From assembly GCF_029952445.1 (NCBI RefSeq), contig NZ_JAQPPK010000014.1, positions 62,001 to 126,000 of the forward strand: a DNA stretch of 64,000 bases, in the 5' to 3' direction. Numbering within the stretch: the stretch's first letter is position 1; the number at the start of each line of letters is the position of its first letter. The DNA is from Paenarthrobacter nitroguajacolicus. GTDB taxonomy: Bacteria > Actinomycetota > Actinomycetes > Actinomycetales > Micrococcaceae. A program made the position numbers and the translations under genes. The notes beneath the pieces are model-generated. The model was not told the DNA's origin. It saw only the letters and a list, made by a program, of their open reading frames with translations, and ran no database searches. Positions 27,258 to 35,966 of the stretch are shown here, in pieces.

Positions 27258-28208
27258 ATGTCCGCCTCTTCCTTGCCCTCCGACAACGCCCAACACTCCG
27301 AGTCACGCCGTTTTGCCACCGGCCGCCAGTTCGAGCTGCGACGCGGGGACGCCGTCGCCGTCGTCACCGAGCTGGCCGCGGGCCTGCGACTTTACTCCCG
27401 CGGGGGCATCCAGTTGACGGAGAGCTATGGCGACGACGAAATCCCCCCCGGCGCCACCGGCATCACCCTGGCGCCGTGGGCCAACCGGGTGGAAGACGGA
27501 GTCTGGTACCTCGAGGGGAAGAAACAGCAACTCGACATCACTGAGGCGTCCCGCAACAACGCCAGCCATGGCCTGCTGCGGAACACTGGCTATGTGCTCG
27601 CGGACGAGTCCGAATTCTCCGTGACCCTGGACGCCACGGTCTTCCCGCAGCACGGCTATCCGTTCCTGATGCGGCACCGGGTGCGGTACGAACTCGACGA
27701 GGCCCTGGACCTGCGGGTTTCACAGACTTTGGTGAATGACTCGCAGAGTGAGGCTCCCTTCGTCCTGGGCGCCCATCCTTACCTTCGCCTCGGTGATACC
27801 GCGCCCGAAGACCTCGTCCTCACCGTCAAGGCGCGCACCCGGTTGGTCGCCGATGAGCGGCTGATCCCACGCAGCGCAACCCCGGCGGATGGCCAGTACG
27901 ACTTTTCCGCCGGTACCGCGGTTGGTTCGGCGCTGGTGGACGTCGCCTTGACGGACCTGACGTTCGACGGCGGTGTGGCACGCCATACGCTGACCGGTCC
28001 TGACGGCCGCAGTGTGAGCTTGGAGCAGGACGAGTACTGCCATTACGTCCACGTTTTCATCACCGACACCTTTCCGGGACGCTCCAGGGCAGTGGCCATC
28101 GAGCCGATGACTGGCCCGGCGAACGCGTTCAACAGCGGGGATGGCCTCCGCTGGTTGGCGCCGGGTGAGGCGTTCACCATGAACTGGGGCATCACAGCGT
28201 CCGTTTAG
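27258..28208 (+). CDS. galM: Aldose 1-epimerase family protein (galactose mutarotase)
   Basis: 316-residue mutarotase interconverting alpha and beta anomers of galactose or glucose. Sequence hallmarks: GITLAPWANRVEDG, NNASHGLLR (catalytic His), GAHPYLRLG and the terminal EPMTGPANAFNSGDGLRWL. ATG 27258 is preferred over ATG 27240 because of the leaderless -10 placement. Divergence from galTK completes a local Leloir set without galE. Confidence 0.9.
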   Translation: MSASSLPSDNAQHSESRRFATGRQFELRRGDAVAVVTELAAGLRLYSRGGIQLTESYGDDEIPPGATGITLAPWANRVEDGVWYLEGKKQQLDITEASRNNASHGLLRNTGYVLADESEFSVTLDATVFPQHGYPFLMRHRVRYELDEALDLRVSQTLVNDSQSEAPFVLGAHPYLRLGDTAPEDLVLTVKARTRLVADERLIPRSATPADGQYDFSAGTAVGSALVDVALTDLTFDGGVARHTLTGPDGRSVSLEQDEYCHYVHVFITDTFPGRSRAVAIEPMTGPANAFNSGDGLRWLAPGEAFTMNWGITASV

Positions 28209-28328
28209 GCGGTGTAGCTCAGGTTGTGTCCTTTCAGGCCCTGTGCCTGCAGGCTGTGTCCCTCCGTTTGCGGTCGGCGGCCTGCGGGTCGGTTTCCCAT
28301 ACGGCGCGGGCTACGGAATTATGGGTTT

Positions 28329-29609
28329 ATGACGCCAACACCGGACGCCAAGCCCCGTTCTGACCGCCAAATCGCCGAAGACATCCCCTACGGGGTACGG
28401 ATTGCTGCCGCGTGGTCGTGGCGTGCCGGGCTGATCCTGCTCATGATCGGCGCTTTGGTGTGGCTGCTGGGCAAGGTCAGTTTCCTCATCATTCCCGTGA
28501 TGGTGGCTGCCCTGCTGGCAGGCCTGCTCTACCCGGTGGTGGCGTGGCTGCGCAACCGCAAGATTCCCAACGGAGCCGCCGTCGCCATCACCGTGCTCGG
28601 CTTCATCGGGGTCATCGCCGGCGCGCTCGCATTGGTGGGCAGGCAACTGGTGTCCGGATTCGGGGCGCTCTGGCAGGAGGCCCTGGTGGGCATCCAGCAG
28701 ATCCAGACCTGGCTGGCGGATGGCCCGCTCCACCTGACCGCGGACCAGATTGACCAGTACATCGCCGATGGCGCCAACGCGTTGCAGAACAACAGCAGCA
28801 GCATCCTCAGTGGCGCATTGTCCTTCGGCAGCACCGCCGGACACTTCGCTGCCGGCCTGGTCCTGGCACTTTTCATCCTGATCTTCTTCCTCCTTGAAGG
28901 ATCCCGGATTTGGGGCTTCCTGGTGCGCCTCCTGCCCAAGACCGCACGGCGTGCCACCGACGGTGCAGGACGGCGGGGCTGGACCTCCATGGTCAGCTAC
29001 GTCCGGATCCAGATGTTCGTGGCGTTCGTGGACGCTGTGGGCATCGGCGTCGGTGCCGCGATCATCCAGGTCCCGCTGGCCTTGCCCCTTGCTGTCCTCG
29101 TTTTCATCGGCTCCTTCATACCGGTGGTGGGCGCGCTGGTCACCGGTGCCATCGCCGTCCTGCTGGCCCTCGTCGCCAATGGGCCCATCAACGCACTGAT
29201 CATGCTGGCCATCGTCTTGTTGGTCCAGCAGCTTGAGAGCCACATCCTGCAGCCCCTGGTCATGGGCAAAGCCGTGGCCCTGCACCCAGTGGCAGTGATC
29301 CTCTCGGTGGCCGCAGGCTCATATCTGGCCGGCATCCCGGGAGCCCTGTTCGCCGTTCCGCTGCTCGCCGTAGTAAATACGGCGGTTCGCTACATTGCGG
29401 GCCGGACGTGGGAACATGATGAAGGATTGGGTGGCGTCGAACTCCAAGCTGCGGCCGGCCCGGCGCGGAAAGACGAAGACGCCAACTTCAAGGAAGTCCA
29501 CCTTCCCGGACCCGAATCCCGTCTCACCAGGGGCGGTACCGGCAAGACCAAGGCTTCAGGAAGCACCTCTGTGGAGGGCCCTGTGGCCGACACCAACAAA
29601 GGAGAATAG
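28329..29609 (+). CDS. AI-2E family transporter
   Basis: 426-residue polytopic membrane protein of the AI-2 exporter/Na+-H+ antiporter-like superfamily (YdiK/TqsA/PerM type), about 8 membrane helices. FIGSFIPVVGALVTG and LQPLVMGKAVALHPV are the family's conserved C-terminal elements. The C-terminal ~70 residues are polar and charged. ATG 28329 is used: AATTAT at 28317-28322 is 12 to 7 bases upstream and the earlier frame is Cys/Arg-rich and implausible. Ends 3 bases before ilvA, whose Shine-Dalgarno overlaps its stop. Confidence 0.87.
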   Translation: MTPTPDAKPRSDRQIAEDIPYGVRIAAAWSWRAGLILLMIGALVWLLGKVSFLIIPVMVAALLAGLLYPVVAWLRNRKIPNGAAVAITVLGFIGVIAGALALVGRQLVSGFGALWQEALVGIQQIQTWLADGPLHLTADQIDQYIADGANALQNNSSSILSGALSFGSTAGHFAAGLVLALFILIFFLLEGSRIWGFLVRLLPKTARRATDGAGRRGWTSMVSYVRIQMFVAFVDAVGIGVGAAIIQVPLALPLAVLVFIGSFIPVVGALVTGAIAVLLALVANGPINALIMLAIVLLVQQLESHILQPLVMGKAVALHPVAVILSVAAGSYLAGIPGALFAVPLLAVVNTAVRYIAGRTWEHDEGLGGVELQAAAGPARKDEDANFKEVHLPGPESRLTRGGTGKTKASGSTSVEGPVADTNKGE

Positions 29610-29612
29610 TCA

Positions 29613-30851
29613 GTGAATACCCTCGATACCCTGCCCGTCACCCTGGACGATGTCCTCAAGGCGCAGGAGTTGCTCGAGGGCATTATTACCAAGACTCCGG
29701 TGGAGTCGTCGCGGGCACTGGGTCACCTTGTAGGCGGCAACGTCTTTTTCAAGTGTGAGAACCTGCAACGCGCCGGCTCGTTCAAAGTCCGTGGCGCCTA
29801 TGTGCGCATGGCAAGGCTGACGGACGAAGAGAAGAAGCGCGGCGTCGTAGCCGCTTCGGCAGGCAACCACGCCCAAGGTGTGGCAGTGGCTGCCAAGAGC
29901 CTGGGCATCAACGCCCGGATCTACATGCCGCTGGGCGTCGCCCTTCCCAAGCTGGCCGCAACGCGCAGCCACGGCGCAGAGGTTATCCTCCACGGCCACA
30001 ACGTTGACGAGGCACTGGCCGAAGCACAACGCTATGCCAACGAAACCGGTGCCGTCTTCGTGCATCCCTTTGACAACGTTGACGTTGTTGCAGGCCAGGG
30101 CACCATCGGATTGGAGATCCTGGACCAGATCCCCAATGTGGACACCATCCTCATGGGCGTCGGAGGCGGCGGACTCCTGGCAGGTGTGGCAGTAGCCATC
30201 AAGGCGCGCGCCAAGGAGCTTGGCCGTGAGATCAGGGTTATTGGCGTGCAGGCAGAAAACGCTGCGGCGTACCCGCCCTCCTTGGCTGCCGACGCCCTGG
30301 TGCCCTTGAAGAAGGTGTCCACCATGGCCGACGGCATCGCGGTGGGCCGCCCGGGACAGCTGCCGTTCAGCATCATTCGCGAACTCGTTGACGACGTCGT
30401 TACTGTCAGCGAAGACTCCTTGGCCAGGGCCCTCATCTTCCTGCTGGAACGGGCCAAGATGGTGGTCGAACCCGCCGGTGCCGTGGGAGTAGCCGCCCTG
30501 ATGGACGGCAAAATCGAAAACCCTGGGAACACCGCCGTCGTGCTTTCCGGCGGCAACATCGATCCTATGCTCATGCTCAAAGTCATCCAGCGCGGTTTGT
30601 CGGCCGCGGGCCGGTTCATGACAGTCCGCATGATGCTGGACGACCGCCCCGGTTCCTTGGCGACGATCGCCCGCATCATTGCCGAGAACGACGCCAACGT
30701 CACCGGCCTGGACCACACGCGGCTGGGCGGTTCCATCAGCATGGGCGATGTCTCCATCACCATCAACCTGGAAACGAAGGGCCACGAACACGGCGAACAG
30801 GTTCTCGGGGCCTTGCGGGCCGAGGGCTTCCAGCCAATCGTGGTGCACTGA
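29613..30851 (+). CDS. ilvA: Threonine ammonia-lyase
   Basis: 412-residue PLP enzyme converting threonine to 2-oxobutyrate and ammonia. The PLP lysine is K58 in AGSFKVRGA; the phosphate-binding loop GVGGGGLLAG is at about 185-194. A single ACT-like domain (about 335-412; DDRPGSLATIARIIAENDANV) ends the protein, as in the short (catabolic-like or corynebacterial) class rather than the two-ACT E. coli IlvA. GTG 29613 follows AAAGGAG. Co-transcribed with the AI-2E gene. Confidence 0.93.
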   Translation: MNTLDTLPVTLDDVLKAQELLEGIITKTPVESSRALGHLVGGNVFFKCENLQRAGSFKVRGAYVRMARLTDEEKKRGVVAASAGNHAQGVAVAAKSLGINARIYMPLGVALPKLAATRSHGAEVILHGHNVDEALAEAQRYANETGAVFVHPFDNVDVVAGQGTIGLEILDQIPNVDTILMGVGGGGLLAGVAVAIKARAKELGREIRVIGVQAENAAAYPPSLAADALVPLKKVSTMADGIAVGRPGQLPFSIIRELVDDVVTVSEDSLARALIFLLERAKMVVEPAGAVGVAALMDGKIENPGNTAVVLSGGNIDPMLMLKVIQRGLSAAGRFMTVRMMLDDRPGSLATIARIIAENDANVTGLDHTRLGGSISMGDVSITINLETKGHEHGEQVLGALRAEGFQPIVVH

Positions 30852-30865
30852 CGGGGGAGTGCATT

Positions 30866-31483
30866 TTGGTGCTTGGAACGCCTGAAGGATCAAGAGCCGA
30901 AGCCGGGGAATCCCTGGCCGGACGGGCGAAGGGCGGCCTGCTGTTCATGGGCGGGTTCGTGGTCCTGCTCTATGTCATCGAGATCTTCAACACGCTCATG
31001 CGGCACGGTCTCAACGCCACGTTCGGGCTGCGCCCCCGATCCATGGACGGCGTCCTTGACATCCTCACGTTCCCGTTGCTGCACGCCAATCTCCACCACC
31101 TGCTCTCCAACACCCTGCCGCTGATCATTTTCGGCTTCCTGGTGTTCCTCTCAGGGATCCGCGTGTTTATCACGGCCTTGGCATTCAGTTGGCTGGGCTC
31201 CGGGCTCACCGTGTGGCTCATTGGCGGGGGAGGGGTGACCGTTGGCGCCTCCGGGTTGGTGTTCGGATTCTTCGCATTCCTGCTGGTCAGGGGATTCTTC
31301 AACCGGAGCTGGTGGCAGATCCTGCTGTCCGTGGTGCTGTTCATGGCCTACGGCAGCATCCTCTTCGGGGTGTTGCCCACGGTAATGGGCTACATTTCCT
31401 GGCAGGCGCACCTCGGGGGAGCGGTGGGCGGCATCATCGCTGCCGTGCTGCTGCGTCCCAAGCCCGCAATCGACGCCCTCTGA
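30866..31483 (+). CDS. Rhomboid family intramembrane serine protease
   Basis: 205-residue six-helix membrane protease. The catalytic dyad is visible: S129 in VGASGLVFG (GASG form of GxSG) and H182 in SWQAHLGGAVGG. HANLHHLLSNTL (73-84) is the conserved TM2 His-Asn region. TTG 30866 lies 6 bases after GGGGGAG; GTG 30869, the next codon, is equally possible. It follows ilvA by 14 bases. Substrates are unknown. Confidence 0.9.
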   Translation: MVLGTPEGSRAEAGESLAGRAKGGLLFMGGFVVLLYVIEIFNTLMRHGLNATFGLRPRSMDGVLDILTFPLLHANLHHLLSNTLPLIIFGFLVFLSGIRVFITALAFSWLGSGLTVWLIGGGGVTVGASGLVFGFFAFLLVRGFFNRSWWQILLSVVLFMAYGSILFGVLPTVMGYISWQAHLGGAVGGIIAAVLLRPKPAIDAL

Positions 31484-31550
31484 CCCAACTGGGTGACAGT
31501 ACATGCTCCACTGAGCCCTCATTGCGACGTGTACTGTCACCCAGTTGGGT
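31483..31550. repeat. Palindromic intergenic element with perfect 21-bp arms
   Basis: Arms 31483-31503 and 31530-31550 are perfectly complementary around a 26-base centre. The element begins at the stop of the rhomboid gene and lies between convergent units, like the palindromes at 17840-18003, but its sequence is unrelated to them. Confidence 0.85.
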
Positions 31551-31566
31551 AGCCGCGCAACGCAAA

Positions 31567-31604
31567 ACGCCGGCCCCTCCGCGAAGGAGGGGCCGGCGTC
31601 GTGC
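31567..31604. terminator. Bidirectional terminator between rhomboid gene and greA
   Basis: Perfect 14-bp stem (31567-31580 with 31586-31599), 5-base loop; TTTT follows closely on both strands. Confidence 0.88.
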
Positions 31605-31624
31605 TTTTGTGCCTGGGGTGCTGC

Positions 31625-32119
31625 TTAGGCGACGTACGGCTTGGCGGAGACGATTTCCACCGGGATTTCCTTGCCGTTGGGGGCGACGTAGCTGAGGCTG
31701 TCGCCTTCCTTGTGGCCGATGATGGCTGCGCCGAGGGGCGACTTCTCGCTGAAGACGTCCAGATCGGAATCTCCGGCAATTTCGCGGGAGCCAAGCAGGA
31801 AGGTCTCTTCGTCACCGGCAATGCGGGCAACAACCAGCATGCCGGGCTCGACGATTCCGTCGTCAGCCGGGGCTTCGCCGACGTGGGCGTCGCGAAGGAG
31901 GGCGGTCAGCTGCCGGATACGGGCTTCGATCTTGCCCTGCTCTTCCTTGGCAGCGTGGTATCCGCCGTTTTCCTTGAGGTCGCCTTCCTGGCGGGCAGCT
32001 TCGATCTTCTGGACGATTTCCGCCCGGCCAGCGCCGGAAAGGTGGTCCAGCTCAGCCTTCAAGCGGTCGAAAGCTTCCTGGGTAAGCCAAGCCGCAGTGG
32101 CGCTGTTGGTGGTAGACAC
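31625..32119 (-). CDS. greA: Transcription elongation factor GreA
   Basis: 164-residue factor stimulating RNA cleavage in backtracked RNA polymerase. N-terminal coiled coil begins TQEAFDRLKAELDHL and carries the acidic tip in the REGDLKENGGYHAAKEEQG region (D and E at the hairpin tip); the C-terminal FKBP-like domain includes SPLGAAIIGHKEGD. GTG 32119 is chosen because GAGGAG lies 6 bases upstream; a longer frame to 32170 adds 17 residues outside the family. A good promoter lies at 32215-32243. Confidence 0.94.
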   Translation of the reverse strand: MSTTNSATAAWLTQEAFDRLKAELDHLSGAGRAEIVQKIEAARQEGDLKENGGYHAAKEEQGKIEARIRQLTALLRDAHVGEAPADDGIVEPGMLVVARIAGDEETFLLGSREIAGDSDLDVFSEKSPLGAAIIGHKEGDSLSYVAPNGKEIPVEIVSAKPYVA

Positions 32120-32214
32120 GGATTTCTCCTCTAGATCTGACAATGCAAAAGACCCCGCCGAGATGGCCACTCGAAAAACTCAGTAACCAACTTAACGGGG
32201 TGAAGGTTTCATCC

Positions 32215-32243
32215 ATTGTAGTAAATCCTCTGGACGAACCCAA
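32215..32243 (-). promoter_or_regulatory. Promoter of greA
   Basis: Minus strand TTGGGT (32243-32238), 17-base spacer, TACAAT (32220-32215). The leader to GTG 32119 would be about 90 bases. Confidence 0.6.
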
Positions 32244-32271
32244 ACCCGTTGAGCCGTGGGTCACACGTTTG

Positions 32272-32730
32272 TTATTTCCCGCTGTCCACGATCCAGCAGT
32301 TGTCAACCACCCCGGAGACGGCCGGGGACTCGGTCCGGAGCGTCGTCCGCTGGATGGTGGTCCTGCCGCCGTCGGCACCGTCCTGGGGCTCGTTGGCGCC
32401 GATCTCCACTACCTTCCAGCCCACCACCGCAAACTTGGAATCCAGGGCCTTAATGGCGCATTTCGCGGTAGCCGCAGGGGCCTTGGTGACCTGGTAATCG
32501 ACCTCCGCCTGGGTGTCGTCCACCGTGCTGTAGCCGATGTCCTTGAACGTAACCGGAGCCTGCGCGGACCCTGTTGCCACGTACGCGGCCAGGGCGATTG
32601 CAACCACCAAAGCGGCAATGATGATGTTCCGCTTGGTTTTGCGTGTCATGGCGCGCTTTTGACCGCCGTAGCGATTGGCTAGGCTGGTGCTTGCCGGTAC
32701 GTGGGTGGCCGAAAGGTCCTCTGAAGTCAC
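32272..32730 (-). CDS. DUF4307 domain-containing membrane protein
   Basis: 152 residues: a polar cytoplasmic N-terminus (1-33), one membrane helix (about 36-54), then an extracytoplasmic domain with two Cys (KCAIKAL and NCWIVDS) that could form a disulphide. Function unknown. Its place between greA and mca, divergent to mca, is conserved in Actinobacteria as I recall from mycobacteria. GTG 32730 has no Shine-Dalgarno and carries a leaderless-type -10. Confidence 0.85.
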   Translation of the reverse strand: MTSEDLSATHVPASTSLANRYGGQKRAMTRKTKRNIIIAALVVAIALAAYVATGSAQAPVTFKDIGYSTVDDTQAEVDYQVTKAPAATAKCAIKALDSKFAVVGWKVVEIGANEPQDGADGGRTTIQRTTLRTESPAVSGVVDNCWIVDSGK

Positions 32731-32736
32731 CCATCC

Positions 32737-32742
32737 AGTTTA
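32737..32742 (-). promoter_or_regulatory. -10 box TAAACT for leaderless DUF4307 mRNA
   Basis: On the minus strand TAAACT lies exactly 12 to 7 bases before GTG 32730. Confidence 0.6.
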
Positions 32743-32804
32743 GTGCCGATCCCGGTGGCGTATTGCCGCCCACGAAGCCAGATCCATGAAAGAGGAGCCG
32801 TCAC

Positions 32805-33710
32805 GTGACAGCGTCCAGCAGTTCCGACCAGCAGCTGCGGCTGCTCGCCGTCCACGCCCACCCGGACGATGAGTCCAGCAAGGGTGCGGCAACCATGGCG
32901 ATGTACGCCGCAGCGGGCGTCGAAGTCATGGTAGCCACGTGCACGGACGGATCCCGTGGAGACATCCAGAACCCGGCCATGGAGGACGCACCACATCCCA
33001 AACGGGACATGGCGGGCGCCCGCCGCCTGGAGATGGCCAACGCGGCAGCGGTCCTGGGCATCCAGCAGCGGTGGCTTGGATTCGTGGACTCGGGCCTGCC
33101 CGAAGGCGACCCCCTTCCTCCTCTGCCGCCGGGATGCTTCGCGCTGCAGCCGCTGGAGCGGGCCACGGCCCCGCTGGTGCGCCTGGTCCGGCAATTCAAG
33201 CCACACGTCATCCTTAGCTACGACGAAAACGGTGGCTACCCCCATCCGGACCACATCATGGCCCACAAGGTAGCCGTCGAAGCTTTCGAGGCCGCAGGCG
33301 ATCCGGAGCGCTATCCGGGCATGGGCGAACCCTGGGCTCCGGACAAGCTTTATTACGACCGGGCCTTCAGCCCCGCACGTTTCCGTGCCCTGCATTTTGC
33401 GTTGGAGGAGGCAGGCCTGCAGTCGCCGTACGCGGAGCGGCTTGCGGCGTGGCTTGAGGCCGACGCCGAGGGGCACACGCCGCCCAGCGGCGGCCACCAG
33501 ACCACCACCCAGATCGACTGCGGCGACTACTTCGAGGCCCGCGACGACGCCCTGCGGGCCCACCGGACCCAGATCGACCCCTTGGGGTTCTTCTTCGCTG
33601 TTTCGCCGGAACTGCAGCGGACCGCGTGGCCGTGGGAGGACTACACGCTGATCAAGTCCCGGGTGTCCTCCGAGCTGCCGGAAAAGGACCTCTTTGCAGG
33701 GATAAGATAG
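32805..33710 (+). CDS. mca: Mycothiol S-conjugate amidase
   Basis: 301-residue PIG-L/LmbE family zinc amidase cleaving mycothiol-electrophile adducts to a mercapturic acid and GlcN-inositol. Zinc site: H19-P-D-D22-E (AHPDDE) and H147 with HPDH (147-150). KRDMAGARRLEMANAAAVLG and DENGGYPHPDH are typical of Mca rather than of MshB. GTG 32805 follows GAGGAG. The presence of mca shows the organism uses mycothiol as its main thiol. Confidence 0.93.
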   Translation: MTASSSSDQQLRLLAVHAHPDDESSKGAATMAMYAAAGVEVMVATCTDGSRGDIQNPAMEDAPHPKRDMAGARRLEMANAAAVLGIQQRWLGFVDSGLPEGDPLPPLPPGCFALQPLERATAPLVRLVRQFKPHVILSYDENGGYPHPDHIMAHKVAVEAFEAAGDPERYPGMGEPWAPDKLYYDRAFSPARFRALHFALEEAGLQSPYAERLAAWLEADAEGHTPPSGGHQTTTQIDCGDYFEARDDALRAHRTQIDPLGFFFAVSPELQRTAWPWEDYTLIKSRVSSELPEKDLFAGIR

Positions 33711-33718
33711 GAACGCCC

Positions 33719-33745
33719 GTAGTTTCTATCGTTCGTAGAAATTAC
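33719..33745. promoter_or_regulatory. AT-rich inverted repeat between mca and the next gene
   Basis: 10-base arms 33719-33728 and 33736-33745 with one mismatch and a 7-base spacer. It lacks a GC-rich stem, so it is more like an operator than a terminator. It shares TAGTTTCTA with the galT-galM region. Confidence 0.35.
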
Positions 33746-33816
33746 TGGATGGCCCACCAGCATCCCGGCTACGCTTTGCCGGCCGGCGCGCACCAGCTCC
33801 CATAGAAGGTTTGACC

Positions 33817-34125
33817 GTGCACCACTTGATTCTCGCCCTGACCGTCACTCCGTCGCCCGATCCCACGGGCACGCTGCGGCCTGGCCTGTCCGAGGATCAG
33901 GTGACGCCGGGCACCTGGGGTTTTGTCCTCACGGCCTTCATCGTGATCCTCACCACCTTCCTGATCGTGGACATGGTCCGCAGGATCCGGCGTGTCCGCT
34001 ACCGTGCGCAGGTTGAGGAGGCGCGCCTGGCCGCCGAAGCCGGTGGGTCCTCCGCCGACGGCAATCCGGTAGATACCGGCAATCCCGCTGATGAGAACGG
34101 CGACGCCGGTCCCCGAACCCGCTGA
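33817..34125 (+). CDS. Small single-pass membrane protein
   Basis: 102 residues, function unknown. Short extracytoplasmic N-terminus rich in Pro/Thr, one membrane helix (about 34-56), then a basic stretch RRIRRVRYRAQ and a polar, acidic C-terminus, suggesting N-out/C-in topology. GTG 33817 follows GAAGG by 7 bases; an in-frame TTG at 33811 is less well placed. A possible -10 is TACGCT at 33770-33775. A similar small membrane protein follows mca in mycobacteria. Confidence 0.8.
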   Translation: MHHLILALTVTPSPDPTGTLRPGLSEDQVTPGTWGFVLTAFIVILTTFLIVDMVRRIRRVRYRAQVEEARLAAEAGGSSADGNPVDTGNPADENGDAGPRTR

Positions 34126-34176
34126 TTCGGCGTGCCGCGCGGGGCGCGATTGGGCACGACCGGGCGTGCCGCCGGG

Positions 34177-34818
34177 CTAGCCCAGTACGGCCATCATGAT
34201 GGCGATGAAGTGCGCGGCGAAGGCCAGCACCGTGAAGGCGTGAAACAACTCGTGGAAGCCAAAATGCCGCATGCTGAAGTTCGGCTTTTTGAGCGCGTAG
34301 AACACCGCTCCTGCGATATAAAGAGCTCCGCCAACGCAAATGAGGATGGCGGCGGCGGCATTCGCGGCGAAGAATTGCGGCAGGTAGAACAGTGCCCCGC
34401 AACCGAGGGCGATGTAGACCGGCACGTAGAGCCAGCGCGGGGCGTGGGTCCACAGGATCCGGGACAACACACCGACGATGGCCCCGGACCATACCAGCCA
34501 GAGCAGTGTCACGGCCTCGGACCGTTCCAGTAAGGACCACGCCAGTGGCGTGTAGCTGCCGGCGATGACCAGCATGATATTCGTGTGGTCCAGCCGCTTG
34601 AGCAGCATGCGGACCTTGGGCGACCAGTTTCCCCGGTGGTACACGGCGCTGACGCCGAACAGGAGGAAACCGGTGAGGGCGTAGATGGCGGACGTGATTT
34701 TGCGATCCGCAGTGGGGGCAACCGTCACCAGGACGATCCCTGCGGCAAGTGCAAAAGGAGCCGCAACTGCGTGGATCCATCCGCGCCAGAGGGGCTTCGT
34801 TTCGAGGAGCTCGGGCAT
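34177..34818 (-). CDS. trhA: PAQR family membrane homeostasis protein (hemolysin III type)
   Basis: 213 residues, seven membrane helices. Conserved zinc-type residues of the PAQR/CREST superfamily are visible: S and H in VSAVYHRGNW, D in LKRLDHTNIM, and H...H in FGFHELFHAFTVLAF. Bacterial TrhA influences membrane energetics and fatty acid balance; direct haemolysis is doubtful. ATG 34818 has no Shine-Dalgarno and a TATTCT box at -12 to -7. Confidence 0.92.
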   Translation of the reverse strand: MPELLETKPLWRGWIHAVAAPFALAAGIVLVTVAPTADRKITSAIYALTGFLLFGVSAVYHRGNWSPKVRMLLKRLDHTNIMLVIAGSYTPLAWSLLERSEAVTLLWLVWSGAIVGVLSRILWTHAPRWLYVPVYIALGCGALFYLPQFFAANAAAAILICVGGALYIAGAVFYALKKPNFSMRHFGFHELFHAFTVLAFAAHFIAIMMAVLG

Positions 34819-34824
34819 GGTCCA

Positions 34825-34830
34825 AGAATA
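34825..34830 (-). promoter_or_regulatory. -10 box TATTCT for leaderless trhA mRNA
   Basis: On the minus strand TATTCT lies exactly 12 to 7 bases before ATG 34818. Confidence 0.6.
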
Positions 34831-34967
34831 ACCTACGTTCCGGTAAGTTACTTCTGGGTAACAACAGTGGGACGGTTTTTGACTTGCGACTGCACCGGCT
34901 CGCCACCTTGGGAAGGTAGCCTTGGATGTGCGTCGTCGTACAAGAATGGAAGTCAGGTGAGAGTCCG

Positions 34968-35729
34968 GTGGAGCTGCCCGGTTTCCTCTATGGCTTCTAT
35001 GAGCGCAAACTGCTGCGCTCGCTCAAGCAGGACCAGATCCCCCGGCATATCGGGGTGATGGTTGATGGCAACCGTCGTTGGGCGCGCCAGTTCAACGCTC
35101 CCACCAGCCAGGGACACCAGGCCGGCGCCGACAAGATCCACGAGTTCCTGGGCTGGTGCCAGGAACTCGGCGTCAAAGTGGTCACTCTCTACATGCTCTC
35201 CACGGACAACATGAACCGCTCCGGCGAGGAGCTGGACCTTCTCATGGGCATCATCGCCAACACCATGGACCGGTTGGACGAAGACGAGGACGTCTCCGTT
35301 CACGCCATGGGTGCCCCCGAACTTCTTCCCGACTACCTGGCCGAGCGGCTGAACAAGCTGACCTCGCGCACGCCGGTCCACGAAAACATCCACGTCAACG
35401 TCGCCGTCGGCTACGGTGGCCGCCGTGAAATAGTCGACGCCGTGAGGGAACTTCTGCACGACGCCGCCTCCAAGGGGCGCACCATGACGGAGGTGGCAGA
35501 TGAACTTTCGGTGGACGACATCTCCAGGTTCCTTTACACGAGGGGCCAGCCCGATCCGGACCTGGTGATCAGGACCTCGGGGGAGCAGCGGCTCTCCGGC
35601 TTTCTTATGTGGCAGAGCGCCTACAGCGAGTTCTATTTCTGCGAGGCCCTCTGGCCCGCCTTCCGCAAGGTCGATTTCCTGCGTGCGCTCAGGGATTATG
35701 CCGGGCGGCAGCGCCGCTACGGAACCTAG
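34968..35729 (+). CDS. Short-chain type Z-isoprenyl diphosphate synthase
   Basis: 253-residue cis-prenyltransferase condensing isopentenyl diphosphate in Z configuration. Catalytic D33 is in VMVDGNRRWA; HVNVAVGYGGRREIVDA and LVIRTSGEQRLSGFLMWQ, followed by SEFYF, are the conserved regions. It closely resembles what I recall of mycobacterial Rv1086 (Z-farnesyl diphosphate synthase), so the product may be short-chain rather than undecaprenyl diphosphate. GTG 34968 follows AGGTGAG; the frame upstream to 34926 is unlikely to be translated. Confidence 0.9.
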   Translation: MELPGFLYGFYERKLLRSLKQDQIPRHIGVMVDGNRRWARQFNAPTSQGHQAGADKIHEFLGWCQELGVKVVTLYMLSTDNMNRSGEELDLLMGIIANTMDRLDEDEDVSVHAMGAPELLPDYLAERLNKLTSRTPVHENIHVNVAVGYGGRREIVDAVRELLHDAASKGRTMTEVADELSVDDISRFLYTRGQPDPDLVIRTSGEQRLSGFLMWQSAYSEFYFCEALWPAFRKVDFLRALRDYAGRQRRYGT

Positions 35730-35806
35730 CCGGCGGCCGGTTCACCGAAAATTAACGAGCCGGACATGCGACTTGCCGACGACGGATTGCGGAAATGAAT
35801 GTGTCC

Positions 35807-35953
35807 GGGATTACGTTAATCCCATCAGCAGGCAAAACCGCCCGCTGATCGGGGAGGCCAGTACATGGAGCGGAACATCGCACCAGTTACATGGGAGGCC
35901 ACGCCCGGCCTTCCGGCCGAGCCGCTTCACCATTAGGCCGGGCGACCGCCCGG
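35807..35953 (+). promoter_or_regulatory. Structured 5' leader / operator region of phoH2
   Basis: Contains a perfect 7-bp-arm palindrome GGGATTA-CGT-TAATCCC (35807-35823) around a -10-like TACGTT, a hairpin 35824-35849, and two mutually exclusive pairings: 35902-35910 with 35936-35944 (9 bp, perfect), or a 6-bp hairpin 35938-35953 just before the CTGGAG Shine-Dalgarno. No known riboswitch class was recognised. Confidence 0.4.
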
Positions 35954-35966
35954 GGCTGGAGTCGAT

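Noticed and set aside
28224..28328. Longer N-terminus for the AI-2E protein
   Set aside because: Adds a Cys/Arg/Pro-rich stretch unlike the family, with no start signal.
35870..35945. tRNA-like segment on the minus strand before phoH2
   Set aside because: It has AATGGTGAAGCGG, like a D arm, but no anticodon stem, T arm or acceptor can be paired.
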